Assembly (NCBI GenBank): GCA_021732845.1
Contig: JAKFUF010000001.1
Location: forward strand, 62,001-126,000
Length of the DNA: 64,000 nucleotides
Source: Planctomycetaceae bacterium
Lineage (GTDB): Bacteria; Planctomycetota; Planctomycetia; Planctomycetales; Planctomycetaceae
Direction: 5' to 3'
Below the pieces are notes generated by a model. The model saw only the letters and a list, made by a program, of their open reading frames with translations. It was not told the origin of the DNA and made no database searches. The position numbers were made by a program, and so were the translations under genes. The stretch's first letter is position 1. Each line of letters starts with the position of its first letter. Positions 8,390 through 17,702 of the stretch are shown in pieces.

Positions 8390-9907
8390 TCAGCGGAGCA
8401 GCGGGCGGGAGAGGGCGGCGGCTAGGCGGAAGAAGACCGGCTGCCAGTCGTTCCAGGCCAGGAACCGCAGCACCAGTTTGCGGCCGGTCGTCAGCACCTG
8501 GCAGGGGATCAGGAGCCATGTGTTGATGAAGGTGCGGAACTCCATGTTCAGCAGGGTCCGCTTCTGTTCCTGGTGCCTTTCCTTCCAGCGGCCGGTCTCC
8601 GGCAGCCGCAGCGCCATCCAGGCCTTGAGGTTCCAGGCCAGCGACGTGATCAGCATGTAGGCGGCGTTGGACGTCAGGTTGTCCACCGGGGCGTGCAGCG
8701 CGCGGCACGTCTTGAGCTGGGCCACCAGGTTTTCCTGGTTGCAGCGGTCGTTGGCGGAGAACACGACCTGCTCCGCCGTCAGGCTGGTGTCGTTGGTGAT
8801 GTAAAAGAAGTATTCATACCGCTCGAACAGCTTCCCCTGCCGTGGGTCGCTGACAAGGAGCTTCTTGCGGACAATCACCATCCGGTAGGTGTGGCGGCAC
8901 GCCACGGGCCGGTAGTCCATCTCGGCCACCCACTCCTCCAGCAGCCGGATGTCCTCGAACCCCCGAGCCTCCACGATCGGCTGCTTGACCTCGGCCGGCT
9001 TCGCGCGTGGCTCCGTCTTCACCTGGTACTTCGCCGGCCGCTTCAGCTTGTGCCACGCGGATTCCGGCAGGTCTTCGGCCATGGCGTTTACGCTCTTGTT
9101 CCGGTCATAGCCGAACACGAAGAACACGTCGCCCTGCGCGTGCCACCGGTCCAGGTGCGTGGTCTGGGAGAAGTCGGTGTCGCCGCGGAGGACGATGCGG
9201 CGGAAGCCCGCGGCCCGGCACATGTCGATGCACTGGTCAAACTGTGCGGCGGCCCCCTCGTGGCTGGGCCGGTTCCCCGAACGGTTCACAAGCCGCAGCA
9301 CCTCGCCGGTATTGGCCAGCGTCAGCACCAGCGGGTGATACCCCCACACCCCCTTGTACGAGATGTCGATTCCCTGCTTGCACTCGGCTCCGGTCTCCAC
9401 CATCGTCCCGTCGGCCTCGATGCGGGCCTCGTGAAAGAACGCCTCCGGCTGCATGGCCCAGATCCGGCGGCGGCACACATCGAAGGCGGCCTGCAGGCTC
9501 TCCAGGTGGTGCGTCTGGAACCTTCGGCAGAAATCTCCCGCCGTGGTCGGGTCTGGAATCCGTTCCGCCCCCAGCATGTTGAGGTACGCCAGATCCCGCC
9601 GCCGGATTTCCAGATCCTGCAGGCACTGCCCCTGGCAGAAGGCGTTGTAGGCCAGGCTCAGCACATGGTCCGACTCGTGGTACGGCAGATGCATCTTGAA
9701 CAGCTTCAGCCGCGAATTGATGGCTTCCGCCAGGCCCAGCTCCTGCACCAACTGATGCACCAGTCCAATCCCGCCATAGGCGGTGGCCGTCGCCCGCCCC
9801 GCCAGTTCGTAATGCGGCGTGGGACCGCCAATCACCGGCTGCGACATGTCGTCGGGATAGTTCCCCTTGTCGAGCCGCCCCAGAATTTCACGCTTGCGGC
9901 TGTCCAT
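8390..9907 (-). CDS. IS1380-family transposase
   Basis: 505 residues from ATG at 9907, full length for the family and open throughout. DDE transposase of the IS1380 group. Visible features are the N-terminal region with ATAYGGIGLVHQLVQELGL, the first acidic residue in ARIEADGTMVETGAE, a second in IVLRGDTDFSQ, and the C-terminal region with NDRCNQENLVAQLKTCRALH and a conserved NLKAWM. It catalyses cut-and-paste movement of its own element. It separates the metal-efflux operon from the ArsR-led run. I could not identify its terminal inverted repeats or target duplication, so the element limits are uncertain. It is distinct in sequence from the two IS1380 copies at 53783 and 56613. Confidence 0.9.
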   Translation of the reverse strand: MDSRKREILGRLDKGNYPDDMSQPVIGGPTPHYELAGRATATAYGGIGLVHQLVQELGLAEAINSRLKLFKMHLPYHESDHVLSLAYNAFCQGQCLQDLEIRRRDLAYLNMLGAERIPDPTTAGDFCRRFQTHHLESLQAAFDVCRRRIWAMQPEAFFHEARIEADGTMVETGAECKQGIDISYKGVWGYHPLVLTLANTGEVLRLVNRSGNRPSHEGAAAQFDQCIDMCRAAGFRRIVLRGDTDFSQTTHLDRWHAQGDVFFVFGYDRNKSVNAMAEDLPESAWHKLKRPAKYQVKTEPRAKPAEVKQPIVEARGFEDIRLLEEWVAEMDYRPVACRHTYRMVIVRKKLLVSDPRQGKLFERYEYFFYITNDTSLTAEQVVFSANDRCNQENLVAQLKTCRALHAPVDNLTSNAAYMLITSLAWNLKAWMALRLPETGRWKERHQEQKRTLLNMEFRTFINTWLLIPCQVLTTGRKLVLRFLAWNDWQPVFFRLAAALSRPLLR

Positions 9908-10331
9908 GCGACTTTGGATTCACTCGAAATCCTTTTTCGATGACCGGGATGGATGTTAGCAACTACCCATCAGTACCCCGGAAATCGCGGAAGGATTTCG
10001 TTTTTGGCCAGATTCGCGAAATTTTGTTGCGTGGGATATGCTTGGTTCAGGACTAGCTTGCCGATTGAACAGCCGGCACGTCCGCACTTGAGATCGCAAT
10101 GGTCGGGTTTCGTCTGGAAGTTTTTGGGTGGGAATGACGACTTGATCGTCGGACCCCGTTGGTCGAAGTGGTTTGCCAATGGCACGTTCCAGTCGACGTA
10201 TACCATAGAAACAACCACATAGGACTCAGGTTCGTCGCACACTCCGCCCGAGCGAAATTGTCAGAAAGCGCAGCAACCGCTGCCTGTAATTCGCGATGAC
10301 TGAAGTTGACGATGTCTCCAATGTCGATTAG
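9908..10331. other. Gap without a recognisable gene
   Basis: About 420 bases, more AT-rich than the flanks. A 90-codon open frame on the minus strand (10242-9970) has no recognisable domain. The right end of the IS1380 element and the upstream part of the arsR promoter must lie here, but neither is clear. Confidence 0.4.
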
Positions 10332-10351
10332 ATATTCGGAATATCGAATAT
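10332..10351 (+). promoter_or_regulatory. Probable ArsR-family operator
   Basis: A perfect inverted repeat, ATATTCG - GAATAT - CGAATAT, lies 19 bases upstream of the arsR-type start codon and eight bases before its strong AGGAGG ribosome site (10359-10364). AT-rich dyads of this kind next to the regulator's own gene are typical ArsR/SmtB operators. Autoregulation of the downstream run is inferred. Confidence 0.65.
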
Positions 10352-10370
10352 TCGAATCAGGAGGCTCGAC

Positions 10371-10772
10371 ATGACAACCGGGGCCGATTCCCGATCCACG
10401 GCGGAATTGCTGAAAGCGTTTTCTCATCCGACGCGTCTGGCCATCCTGCAGGAATTGTTGGCTGGTCCCAAGTGCGTCACGGACATGGAGGAGTTGCTCC
10501 CCGCGCGGCAAGCCAACATCTCGCAGCATCTGGCCGTGCTGCGTCACGCCCAATTGGTGGACTACGCCCAGGACGGATCGTTGCGGTGCTACTACCTGAG
10601 TCGCCCCAAGTTGGTTGAGGACATGTTGGCGCTGGTCGGTCGCGGCGATCCGGTGGTGAAGCGGACGCCAGCGGAAATCCAAGCGGACAAGGAGCGGTTG
10701 GCCAAGGCCAAGGCATGCGCGACCGACACCAAGACAAAGCCGACCGCTCGCCGGAGGAAGGTCGCACCATGA
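10371..10772 (+). CDS. ArsR/SmtB-family transcriptional repressor
   Basis: 133 residues, ATG at 10371 with AGGAGG six bases upstream. Winged-helix DNA-binding domain: AELLKAFSHPTRLAILQELL, then the recognition helix region RQANISQHLAVLRHAQLVDY and the wing (DGSLRCYYL). It lacks the CVCDL arsenic site of classical ArsR but has Cys35 (PKCVTDMEE), Cys73 (LRCYY) and Cys116. Two or more spaced cysteines without CxC would also suit a thiol or sulfide/persulfide switch, as known for some ArsR-family regulators; that fits the sulfur genes that follow but is inference. The C-terminal 30 residues are Lys/Arg-rich. Its stop overlaps the next gene's start (ATGA), so the two are cotranslated. Confidence 0.9.
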   Translation: MTTGADSRSTAELLKAFSHPTRLAILQELLAGPKCVTDMEELLPARQANISQHLAVLRHAQLVDYAQDGSLRCYYLSRPKLVEDMLALVGRGDPVVKRTPAEIQADKERLAKAKACATDTKTKPTARRRKVAP

Positions 10773-11938
10773 CCGAGCGGGTTTATCTCGACTACAACGC
10801 CACAACTCCCCTCGCGCCTGAGGTTGTCGCGGCGATGTTGCCATACCTCGACGAGGCGTATGGCAATCCTTCGAGTCTGCATTGGGCGGGCCTGCCAGCG
10901 CGGGATGCCGTGGAAATTGCCCGCTCGCAGGTGGCCGCCCTGTTGTGCTGCGACGCCACGGAGATCGTCTTCACGTCGAGTGGGACCGAAGCCAACAACC
11001 AGGTGATCAAGGGGTTGTTCTTTTCCCGCCGCGCCGCGGGAAAGCCCGTTCACGTCATTACCAGCCAGATCGAGCATCCGGCCGTGCTGGAGCCGTGCCG
11101 GTTCATCGAGGGACTGGGTGCCGAGGTCACGCGGTTGCCCGTTGATGGGAGCGGCCGAGTTGATCCCGCTGACATCGCGGCCTCGATCCATCCGCACACC
11201 GCACTGATCTCGATTATGCACGCCAACAACGAGGTGGGGACGCTGCAGCCCATCTTGGAGATTTCACAGATTGCTCACGAGCATGGCATCTTGTGCCATA
11301 CGGACGCCGCCCAGACGGTCGGCAAGATCGCCACGGAGGTCGAAGCCCTCGGGGTCGATCTGCTCTCGGTCGCAGGGCACAAACTGTATGGCCCCAAAGG
11401 GGTCGGGGCGCTGTTCATCCGCGAAGGCGTGGAGTTGGAGCCGCTGTTGCATGGGGCCGGCCACGAAGCCGGGCGTCGTGCGGGAACGGAGAACGTTCTC
11501 GCCATCGTCGGCCTCGGGGCCGCCTGCGAACTCGCTCAAGACTGGATCGACGACGATCAAGTGCGGGTGCTGCGAGACGAGTTGTGGAAGCGGCTTCAAG
11601 ACCAGTTCGGTGATCGCGTCGTCCTGAACGGCCATCCCGAACTCCGATTGCCCAACACGCTCAATGTGAGTTTTCTCGGCCATCACGGTTACGAGATCCT
11701 GGCCCGCCTGCCGAACCTCGCGGCATCTACGGGTTCGGCGTGCCACGCTGGGAGCACGCACATCAGTCCGGTGTTGGAGGCGATGAATACACCTCACAAC
11801 GTTGGCCTCGGGGCTGTGCGATTCAGCCTCGGGCGCACCAGCACGCCAAATGAAATCGAAGCGGTGGTGGAAATGGTCGCTGGCTGCCTCCGAGACACGC
11901 ACTGTTTGCCGATCCCAACCGTTAAGGAGAACGTCTGA
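10769..11938 (+). CDS. Cysteine desulfurase (NifS/IscS class V aminotransferase)
   Basis: 389 residues from ATG at 10769, overlapping the regulator stop by four bases. PLP-dependent enzyme that takes sulfur from cysteine (or selenium from selenocysteine) as an enzyme-bound persulfide, releasing alanine. Visible motifs: N-terminal VYLDYNATTPLAP, the cofactor region SSGTEANNQVIKG, HANNEVGTLQP, the PLP lysine in SVAGHKLYGPKG (Lys205) and the active cysteine in STGSACHAGSTHIS (Cys325). The loop around Cys325 is of the NifS/IscS-like type. No IscU or Fe-S scaffold gene is adjacent. Instead DsrE and rhodanese genes follow in the same run, which suggests supply of persulfide sulfur to that pathway. 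Confidence 0.92.
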   Translation: MTERVYLDYNATTPLAPEVVAAMLPYLDEAYGNPSSLHWAGLPARDAVEIARSQVAALLCCDATEIVFTSSGTEANNQVIKGLFFSRRAAGKPVHVITSQIEHPAVLEPCRFIEGLGAEVTRLPVDGSGRVDPADIAASIHPHTALISIMHANNEVGTLQPILEISQIAHEHGILCHTDAAQTVGKIATEVEALGVDLLSVAGHKLYGPKGVGALFIREGVELEPLLHGAGHEAGRRAGTENVLAIVGLGAACELAQDWIDDDQVRVLRDELWKRLQDQFGDRVVLNGHPELRLPNTLNVSFLGHHGYEILARLPNLAASTGSACHAGSTHISPVLEAMNTPHNVGLGAVRFSLGRTSTPNEIEAVVEMVAGCLRDTHCLPIPTVKENV

Positions 11939-14235
11939 TGTCCCGGTTGAGCATCCACACGGCACTCACGATATTGGCGGTTTGCGTCGCAAACGCGCAC
12001 GCCTCCGAGGAGCTGTTTACGCGCCGCGTGGCTCCGATTCTTTCGGAGCGCTGTGCCGCCTGCCACAACCCCGACAAACGCAGCGGTGGCTTGGACGTGA
12101 CGAGCCGCACTTCGCTGCTGAAGGGAGGCGACAGCGGCGCGGCCATTGCACCCGGAAATCTGAAGAAGTCTTCACTGCTGGAAATGGTGAGTGGCGACGA
12201 GCCGGAGATGCCGAAGAACTCTAAGCCGCTGACGGCAGGTCAACTGGCCGACCTGCGCGCCTGGATCGAAGCCGGAGCCGAATGGCCGGCCGGAGTTCGC
12301 GTGACTGCCGAACTTTGGTCCTTGCGACCCGTTGCCAGGCCGGAAGTCCCGCATGTGGAACACTCGGAATGGGTTGCCACACCGGTCGATGCCTTTGTCC
12401 TGCAACGGCTGGAAGAGTCGTCCTTGAAACCGGCTCCGCGTGCCGACGGAATTACGCTGATCCGCCGTGCGACGTTCGACCTGCACGGGTTGCCTCCGAC
12501 GCCTGACGAGGTCGACGCCTTCCTGGCAGACTCGTCTCCCGACGCCTATGCCCACCTCATCGACCGGCTGCTTAAGTCGCCCCGCTATGGCGAACGCTGG
12601 GGTCGGCACTGGCTCGACCTGGCGAACTACGCCGACTCGCATGGCTTCGAACTGGACTACGCGCGGCCCCATGCGTGGCATTACCGCGACTACGTCATTC
12701 AGTCCTTCAATGGCGACAAGCCCTACGATCAATTCCTGCGCGAACAACTGGCCGGGGACGTGCTCGTTCCAGCCAACCCGGACGCGGTGATCGCCACGGG
12801 CTTTCTGGCCGCCGGTCCGTGGGACTATTCCGGCTATGTGACGGCGATTCAGGGAACAGCCGCCAGCCGAGGGACGCGGCTGCAGGACCTCGACAACATG
12901 CTCACGACGGTCATGACGACGTCCGTCGGCCTGACCGTCGGGTGTGCGAAATGTCACGACCACAAGTTCGATCCGATTCCTCAGAAGGACTATTACAGCC
13001 TGCAGGCTGTCTTTGCAGGAGTTCGTCGCGGAGACCGGATCAGTCGTGGGGACGCGACGGAAGAGCAGGCTCGGCGGATGGAACAGATCCGGCTCGACGT
13101 CCACAAGAAGCGCATCGGGGTTGCGGAGATCGACGCGCTGGATTCCACATCCCTCACCGACGAAAAGGTGCAGAATCGGGTCAAGCTGTGCGCGGAGATC
13201 GCGGCCCTGGAGGCCGAGTACGCGAAACTGCCTGAGGTCGAGTTGACGTATGCCGTCATCCCGGAGTCTCCGTCGCCGACCCACGTCCTGCACCGGGGGG
13301 ATACGGAAGCTCCACGGGATGAGGTGGCTCCCGCCGCATTGAGTGCGGTTCGGGGCCTGCCTGCCGAACTGACTGCGTCAAATACACCCGAAGGGGCGCG
13401 CCGCCTGGCGCTGGCCCACTGGCTCACCGATCCAGCCAACCCGTTGACGGCCCGCGTGATGGTCAATCGACTGTGGCATCACCACTTCGGGCGCGGCCTC
13501 GTAGGCACACCGGGTGATTTTGGCTTCAACGGCGAACGCCCTTCACATCCCGAGTTGCTCGACTGGCTGGCGACCGAGTTTCAACAGCGGAAATGGTCGA
13601 CCAAGGAGATGCACCGTCTCATCATGCTCAGCAGCACGTATCAGCAGTCAGTCCGCCATCATCGGGATGCGGCCGCCGTCGATGCCGCCAACCGACTGTT
13701 GTGGCGGATGAATCGTCGACGGTTGTCGGCCGAGGAAGTACGTGACTCCGTTCTGGTCGTCAGCGGCACGCTGGACCTGACGATGGGTGGCCCCGCCGAC
13801 ATGGCGTTCCGCTACCAGTTCCGCAAGTCGCCCGTCTACGACTATTTCGACAGCACCAATCGCCCGAACCGGCAGCGGCGCTCCGTCTACAACTTTATCG
13901 TCCGCAGCACGCCCAACCCGTTCATGGACGTGCTGGACTTTCCAACGCCGTCGAGTTGCACGCCGGCCCGCAATACGACGAACACCCCCCTGCAGTCGCT
14001 GTCGTTGCTCAATGATCCCTTCGTGATCCAGCAGGCGGACCATTTCGCCGCGCGGCTTGCCAAGGCTCATTCCGACGATGTGCGTGGGCAGGTGAAGTCC
14101 GCGTACCGGCTGGCGTTCGGCCGCGTGCCGTCTCCGACCGAGATCGATCGCGCCTCGGAGTTCATCGCCGAACGGCAGTTGTTCCAGTTCTGCCGGGCCA
14201 TCTTCAACGCCAACGAATTCCTGTACGTCGACTGA
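11938..14235 (+). CDS. Planctomycete PSCyt1/DUF1549/DUF1553 protein
   Basis: 765 residues, start ATG at 11938 sharing one base with the previous stop; AAGGAGA lies just upstream. Signal peptide (TALTILAVCVANAHA), then a cytochrome-c-like motif CAACH in a PSCyt1 domain (LSERCAACHNPDKRSGGLDV). Next is DUF1549, with DGITLIRRATFDLHGLPPT and RYGERWGRHWLDLANYADS, containing a second CxxCH (VGCAKCHDHKFDPI). The C-terminal part is DUF1553 (NPLTARVMVNRLWHHHFGRG, STYQQS, NTPLQSLSLLNDPF). Such proteins are very common in planctomycetes, exported, probably haem-binding, and of unproven function. It always travels with a DUF1501 gene, as here. It is somewhat short for the family (often 800-1100). Why it sits in an ArsR-led sulfur run is unknown. 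Confidence 0.9.
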   Translation: MSRLSIHTALTILAVCVANAHASEELFTRRVAPILSERCAACHNPDKRSGGLDVTSRTSLLKGGDSGAAIAPGNLKKSSLLEMVSGDEPEMPKNSKPLTAGQLADLRAWIEAGAEWPAGVRVTAELWSLRPVARPEVPHVEHSEWVATPVDAFVLQRLEESSLKPAPRADGITLIRRATFDLHGLPPTPDEVDAFLADSSPDAYAHLIDRLLKSPRYGERWGRHWLDLANYADSHGFELDYARPHAWHYRDYVIQSFNGDKPYDQFLREQLAGDVLVPANPDAVIATGFLAAGPWDYSGYVTAIQGTAASRGTRLQDLDNMLTTVMTTSVGLTVGCAKCHDHKFDPIPQKDYYSLQAVFAGVRRGDRISRGDATEEQARRMEQIRLDVHKKRIGVAEIDALDSTSLTDEKVQNRVKLCAEIAALEAEYAKLPEVELTYAVIPESPSPTHVLHRGDTEAPRDEVAPAALSAVRGLPAELTASNTPEGARRLALAHWLTDPANPLTARVMVNRLWHHHFGRGLVGTPGDFGFNGERPSHPELLDWLATEFQQRKWSTKEMHRLIMLSSTYQQSVRHHRDAAAVDAANRLLWRMNRRRLSAEEVRDSVLVVSGTLDLTMGGPADMAFRYQFRKSPVYDYFDSTNRPNRQRRSVYNFIVRSTPNPFMDVLDFPTPSSCTPARNTTNTPLQSLSLLNDPFVIQQADHFAARLAKAHSDDVRGQVKSAYRLAFGRVPSPTEIDRASEFIAERQLFQFCRAIFNANEFLYVD

Positions 14236-14278
14236 CGCCGTCGCGACGCGGGCCGTCAACTTACGCAAGGAGCACTCC

Positions 14279-15745
14279 ATGCCAGACTTTCGACTCTGTG
14301 ATCATCAGCCGCGACTGGTCGACCGACGCAATTTCCTGTCGACCATCGGCGGCGGATTTGGAGGGATGGCGCTTTCCGCCTTGCTGGCCGGGGAGCAACG
14401 CGCGAATGCTGGCGATCTGGATCGGACCCGCCCGGCAGGTGCGTTTCCCAACTTCACTCCCAAGGCGAAGCAGGTCATCCAGATCTTCGTCAGTGGAGCG
14501 ATGAGCCAGATCGACACCTTCGACTACAAGCCGGAACTCGCCAAGTGGGAGGGCAAGGCGTTCGAGCCGGGCGGAAAGGTGGAACTGTTCGAGAGCATTC
14601 CTGGGAAGATGCAGCCGAGCTATTGGCCGTTCCAGCAGCACGGCGAGTGCGGCCGGTGGGTCTCGTCGCTCTTCCCACACCTGGGAACCTGCGTGGATGA
14701 GATGTGCTTCATCCACTCGATGGTCTCCAAGAGCAACGTCCACGGTCCCGCGTTGTTCATGATGAACTCTGGATTCGTCCTGCCCGGCTTCCCGTCGATG
14801 GGCTCCTGGGTGACGTACGGCCTGGGTACGGAGAACAAGAACCTGCCGGCGTTTGTCGTATTGCCTGATCCGCGCGGTTTTCCGATGAACGGACCGATCA
14901 ACTGGGGAACGGGTTTTCTGCCAGCGACCTACCAGGGGACGGCGTTGGCCACGCGCGACTCCATGCCGCCGATTCACAATCTGTTTCCGCCCACTGATCC
15001 GCGCATGTCCCCGGACGCGGAACGCCGCACGCTTGAATTCCTGCGAACTCTGAATGCGGAGCATGCCAGCCAGCGTCCTGGCGACAGCGACCTGGAAGCA
15101 CGGATCAACGCCTACGAACTGGCGGCTCGCCTCCAGCTTTCCGCACCCGAAGCGGTCGACATTTCTCAGGAGAGCGCGGCGGTCCATCGACTCTATGGAA
15201 TCGACGATCCCGCCACTGCGCCGACAGGTCGCCAATGCCTGATGGCCCGGAGGCTGGTCGAACGCGGCGTCCGGTTCGTCCAGGTCTGGTCCGGCGCGCT
15301 GAACGCCGGGTTCCCGCGTCAGAACTGGGACGGTCATGAAGACATGGTCAACAACCACGGGCGCGAGGCGAAACGGTTCGATCAACCGGTCGCCGCGTTG
15401 CTCAAGGATCTCAAGGCCCAGGGAATGCTCGACGAGACTCTCGTGATCTGCACGTCAGAGTTTGGGCGGATGTGTTGTTCACAGGGCGGAAAAGGTCGCG
15501 ACCACAACCCCTTCGCGTTCACGTCCTGGCTTGCCGGCGGCGGAATCAAGGGAGGCACCGCTCACGGGAAGAGCGATGAGTTCGCCTACAAGACCGTCAC
15601 CGATCCCGTCTACTGCTACGACCTGCACGCGACGGCGCTGCACCTGCTCGGCATCGACCATACGAAGCTGACTTACCACCACAACGGAATCGATCGCAGG
15701 CTTACCGACGTGCATGGCCATGTGATTCACGACATTCTGAGCTGA
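14279..15745 (+). CDS. Tat-exported DUF1501 protein
   Basis: 488 residues from ATG at 14279 (AAGGAG nearby). The N-terminus carries a Tat-type signal, DRRNFLSTIGGGFGGMALSA, so it is exported folded. The body has the DUF1501 (alkaline-phosphatase-like superfamily) landmarks: FVSGAMSQIDTFDYKPEL near the start, PSMGSWVTYGLGTENKNLP, VRFVQVWSG, WDGHEDMVNNHGR, and near the end TLVICTSEFGRMCCSQGGKG and GRDHNPFAFTSWLAGGGIKG. It is encoded 43 bases after the PSCyt1 gene and is presumably its partner. Its substrate is unknown. Confidence 0.9.
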   Translation: MPDFRLCDHQPRLVDRRNFLSTIGGGFGGMALSALLAGEQRANAGDLDRTRPAGAFPNFTPKAKQVIQIFVSGAMSQIDTFDYKPELAKWEGKAFEPGGKVELFESIPGKMQPSYWPFQQHGECGRWVSSLFPHLGTCVDEMCFIHSMVSKSNVHGPALFMMNSGFVLPGFPSMGSWVTYGLGTENKNLPAFVVLPDPRGFPMNGPINWGTGFLPATYQGTALATRDSMPPIHNLFPPTDPRMSPDAERRTLEFLRTLNAEHASQRPGDSDLEARINAYELAARLQLSAPEAVDISQESAAVHRLYGIDDPATAPTGRQCLMARRLVERGVRFVQVWSGALNAGFPRQNWDGHEDMVNNHGREAKRFDQPVAALLKDLKAQGMLDETLVICTSEFGRMCCSQGGKGRDHNPFAFTSWLAGGGIKGGTAHGKSDEFAYKTVTDPVYCYDLHATALHLLGIDHTKLTYHHNGIDRRLTDVHGHVIHDILS

Positions 15746-15807
15746 TGCCCTGAGAGTGAAAGGATGATTGATCCATGTTTCAAACTCGTCTCTCGAAGGA
15801 AAACCTC

Positions 15808-16707
15808 ATGTCAATGATTCAGATCGGGCAGTGGATGCCCAAGATGGCGATCCTTGGCGCGACGGTCATGATGGCACTGTCCACCACTGGTTGTTCACGC
15901 GAAGACACTGTCGCAAACGCGAAGGGGAATGCGCACGCCGCCGTGGCGATTCCGCCAACCGATCACGCGAAGTCACAAGATACCGGGACGCCGGTCGGGA
16001 GCGCTGGCGACTTTGACGCGATTCTGAAGAAGTATGTCGATGGTGACTATTTCGACTACGCCGGACTGAAGGCGAGTCCAGACGACTCGAGACGATTCGA
16101 CTCGTTCCTCAGTTGGCAGGCCAAAGCCGATGTCTCGAAAATGTCGCGGGACGACCAGATCGCGTTCTACATCAACGCCTATAACGCTTGCTGCATCAAG
16201 GCCATTCTAGATCACTACCCCGTTAAGACACCCAAAGACATTCCGGGCTTCTTCGATCAGCTCAAATTCGTAGTTGCGGGCGAAAGCCTGACAATCAACG
16301 AAATCGAATACGACCGATTGATCGCGAGATATCAAGACATGCGCGCGCACTTCGCGGTTGTGTGCTCTGATCGGTCTTGCCTCCCGTTGAAACCAGGCGC
16401 GTACACCGGTAAGGCCCTCGACCTGGAACTTGAAGGTGCAGCCACCAAATTCGTGAACAGCCGCCAGCACTTTCGGGTCGACCACGAGAAGAAGGTGGTC
16501 TATGTCTCGAAGATTTTTGACTGGTACGGACAGAAGTTCCTCAAGGATGAAAAGCGGCCTGTTGCGGGCAGCCGGCCGGAACTTTACTTGCTCCAGTGGC
16601 TCGATGACGAGACGCGAAAGCTGCTGGAATCCGGCGAGTACCGGTTGGAGTTCATCGAATGGGACTGGACGCTCAATGAACGCCCCAAGACCAAGGAAAG
16701 CCGCTAG
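15808..16707 (+). CDS. DUF547 lipoprotein
   Basis: 299 residues if started at the ATG at 15808, which has AAGGA eight bases upstream; an ATG at 15775 would add 11 residues. A lipoprotein signal (MPKMAILGATVMMALSTTGC) is followed by a low-complexity linker and the DUF547 domain: FDYAGLKAS, ISFYINAYNA-type motif (here IAFYINAYNACCIKAILDHY), SLTINEIEYDRLI, HFAVVCSDRSCLPL and VYVSKIFDWYGQKF. DUF547 has a papain-like fold relationship in some analyses, but no activity is known to me. It belongs to the ArsR-led run by strand and spacing. Confidence 0.85.
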   Translation: MSMIQIGQWMPKMAILGATVMMALSTTGCSREDTVANAKGNAHAAVAIPPTDHAKSQDTGTPVGSAGDFDAILKKYVDGDYFDYAGLKASPDDSRRFDSFLSWQAKADVSKMSRDDQIAFYINAYNACCIKAILDHYPVKTPKDIPGFFDQLKFVVAGESLTINEIEYDRLIARYQDMRAHFAVVCSDRSCLPLKPGAYTGKALDLELEGAATKFVNSRQHFRVDHEKKVVYVSKIFDWYGQKFLKDEKRPVAGSRPELYLLQWLDDETRKLLESGEYRLEFIEWDWTLNERPKTKESR

Positions 16708-16841
16708 GACTTGACGGCGCTTATCGACGAGGACGGCGTCGCGCCGCACTCGGTGGTCTGTCGAGACGGCCAAGCTGTTGTAGTGGTTCAACTGTTGATG
16801 CTTGGGCACTGCGGAATTCAGAGAATTGTGAGCTGAGCTTC

Positions 16842-17669
16842 ATGGAAACACACAGACCGGGAGATGGAGTGAATGGACACCCGCTATTCGACCACCCGCT
16901 GAATGCGACCAGTCAGTTTCGGGCGGAGGAACTCGTGGCGTCGGTGCGGCGGATCAGGCACCTAGACGGCACTCCTGTTCCGGAGATCTGCATTCTGGAA
17001 TTCGACGGCGACCTGACCGATGCACTGATTGCACGTGGCGAAGCCCGCCCCTTCCCAGAGTGGCCTTGCTTCCACACGGCGATGTGGCTCTGGGAATCAG
17101 GTGATCTGTCCTGTGGGGTCGTGGCGCGAACGATCGGTGGACCGTTTGCCGTACTTGTGGCCGAGCAATTACTGGTGTGCGGCGCTCAAGTGGTCATCGG
17201 CATTACGTCGGCGGGGCGTGTCTCCGACTTCACACCCGTCCCCGGTATTGTCGTTGCGGACAGTGCGCTTCGCGATGAAGGGACGTCAATGCATTACCTG
17301 CCACCCAGTCGCACCGTCGAAGCCGACCGGCAACTGGCGGATGCCCTCGTGAAGAGTCTCGCCACGGAATCATTGCCGCTTGTCCGTGGAACCGTTTGGA
17401 CGACGGATGCCCCCTACCGGGAAACTGCAGAACAACTGCAACGCCACAGCCGCGAAGGAATCCTGGCGGTCGAAATGCAGGCGGCTTCGCTCTTCGCGTT
17501 TGGGCAGCGGCAGGAGTTTCCCGTTGGCCTCGTCGCGCACGTCACAAACGGGGGTGACGAAAACCAGAACTTCGACAAAGGCGGCGGCGACACCGACTAC
17601 CGACTGCTGCAGGCCGTCTGCCGAGGAGCCCGGCGGTTTCTCGATGGGCGTCAGAATCTGCAGCGATGA
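16842..17669 (+). CDS. Nucleoside phosphorylase-family protein
   Basis: 275 residues from ATG at 16842 (weak ribosome site, so the start is uncertain). PNP_UDP_1 fold: glycine-rich phosphate loop near ARTIGGPFAVLVAEQLLVCG, the central GITSAGRVSDF, and the nucleoside/ribose-binding GILAVEMQAASLFAFG near the C-terminus, where the conserved Glu and Met contact ribose. It would cleave a purine or pyrimidine nucleoside with phosphate. In a run with two methyltransferases it could salvage adenosine or methylthioadenosine formed after SAM use; this is inference, and a housekeeping uridine or purine phosphorylase is the alternative. Confidence 0.8.
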   Translation: METHRPGDGVNGHPLFDHPLNATSQFRAEELVASVRRIRHLDGTPVPEICILEFDGDLTDALIARGEARPFPEWPCFHTAMWLWESGDLSCGVVARTIGGPFAVLVAEQLLVCGAQVVIGITSAGRVSDFTPVPGIVVADSALRDEGTSMHYLPPSRTVEADRQLADALVKSLATESLPLVRGTVWTTDAPYRETAEQLQRHSREGILAVEMQAASLFAFGQRQEFPVGLVAHVTNGGDENQNFDKGGGDTDYRLLQAVCRGARRFLDGRQNLQR

Positions 17670-17702
17670 CAATTTCATTCGCATTCCAGAAGGGATCTTC
17701 CG

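Noticed and set aside
8573-9943. 456-codon plus-strand frame opposite the IS1380 transposase
   Set aside because: No domain, and the minus frame is a clear full-length transposase.
9970-10242. 90-codon minus-strand frame between IS1380 and arsR
   Set aside because: No domain, no good ribosome site and AT-rich composition unlike coding neighbours.
16708-16841. Promoter or terminator between the DUF547 and phosphorylase genes
   Set aside because: No hairpin with T-run and no clear boxes; the 134-base gap may or may not split the run.
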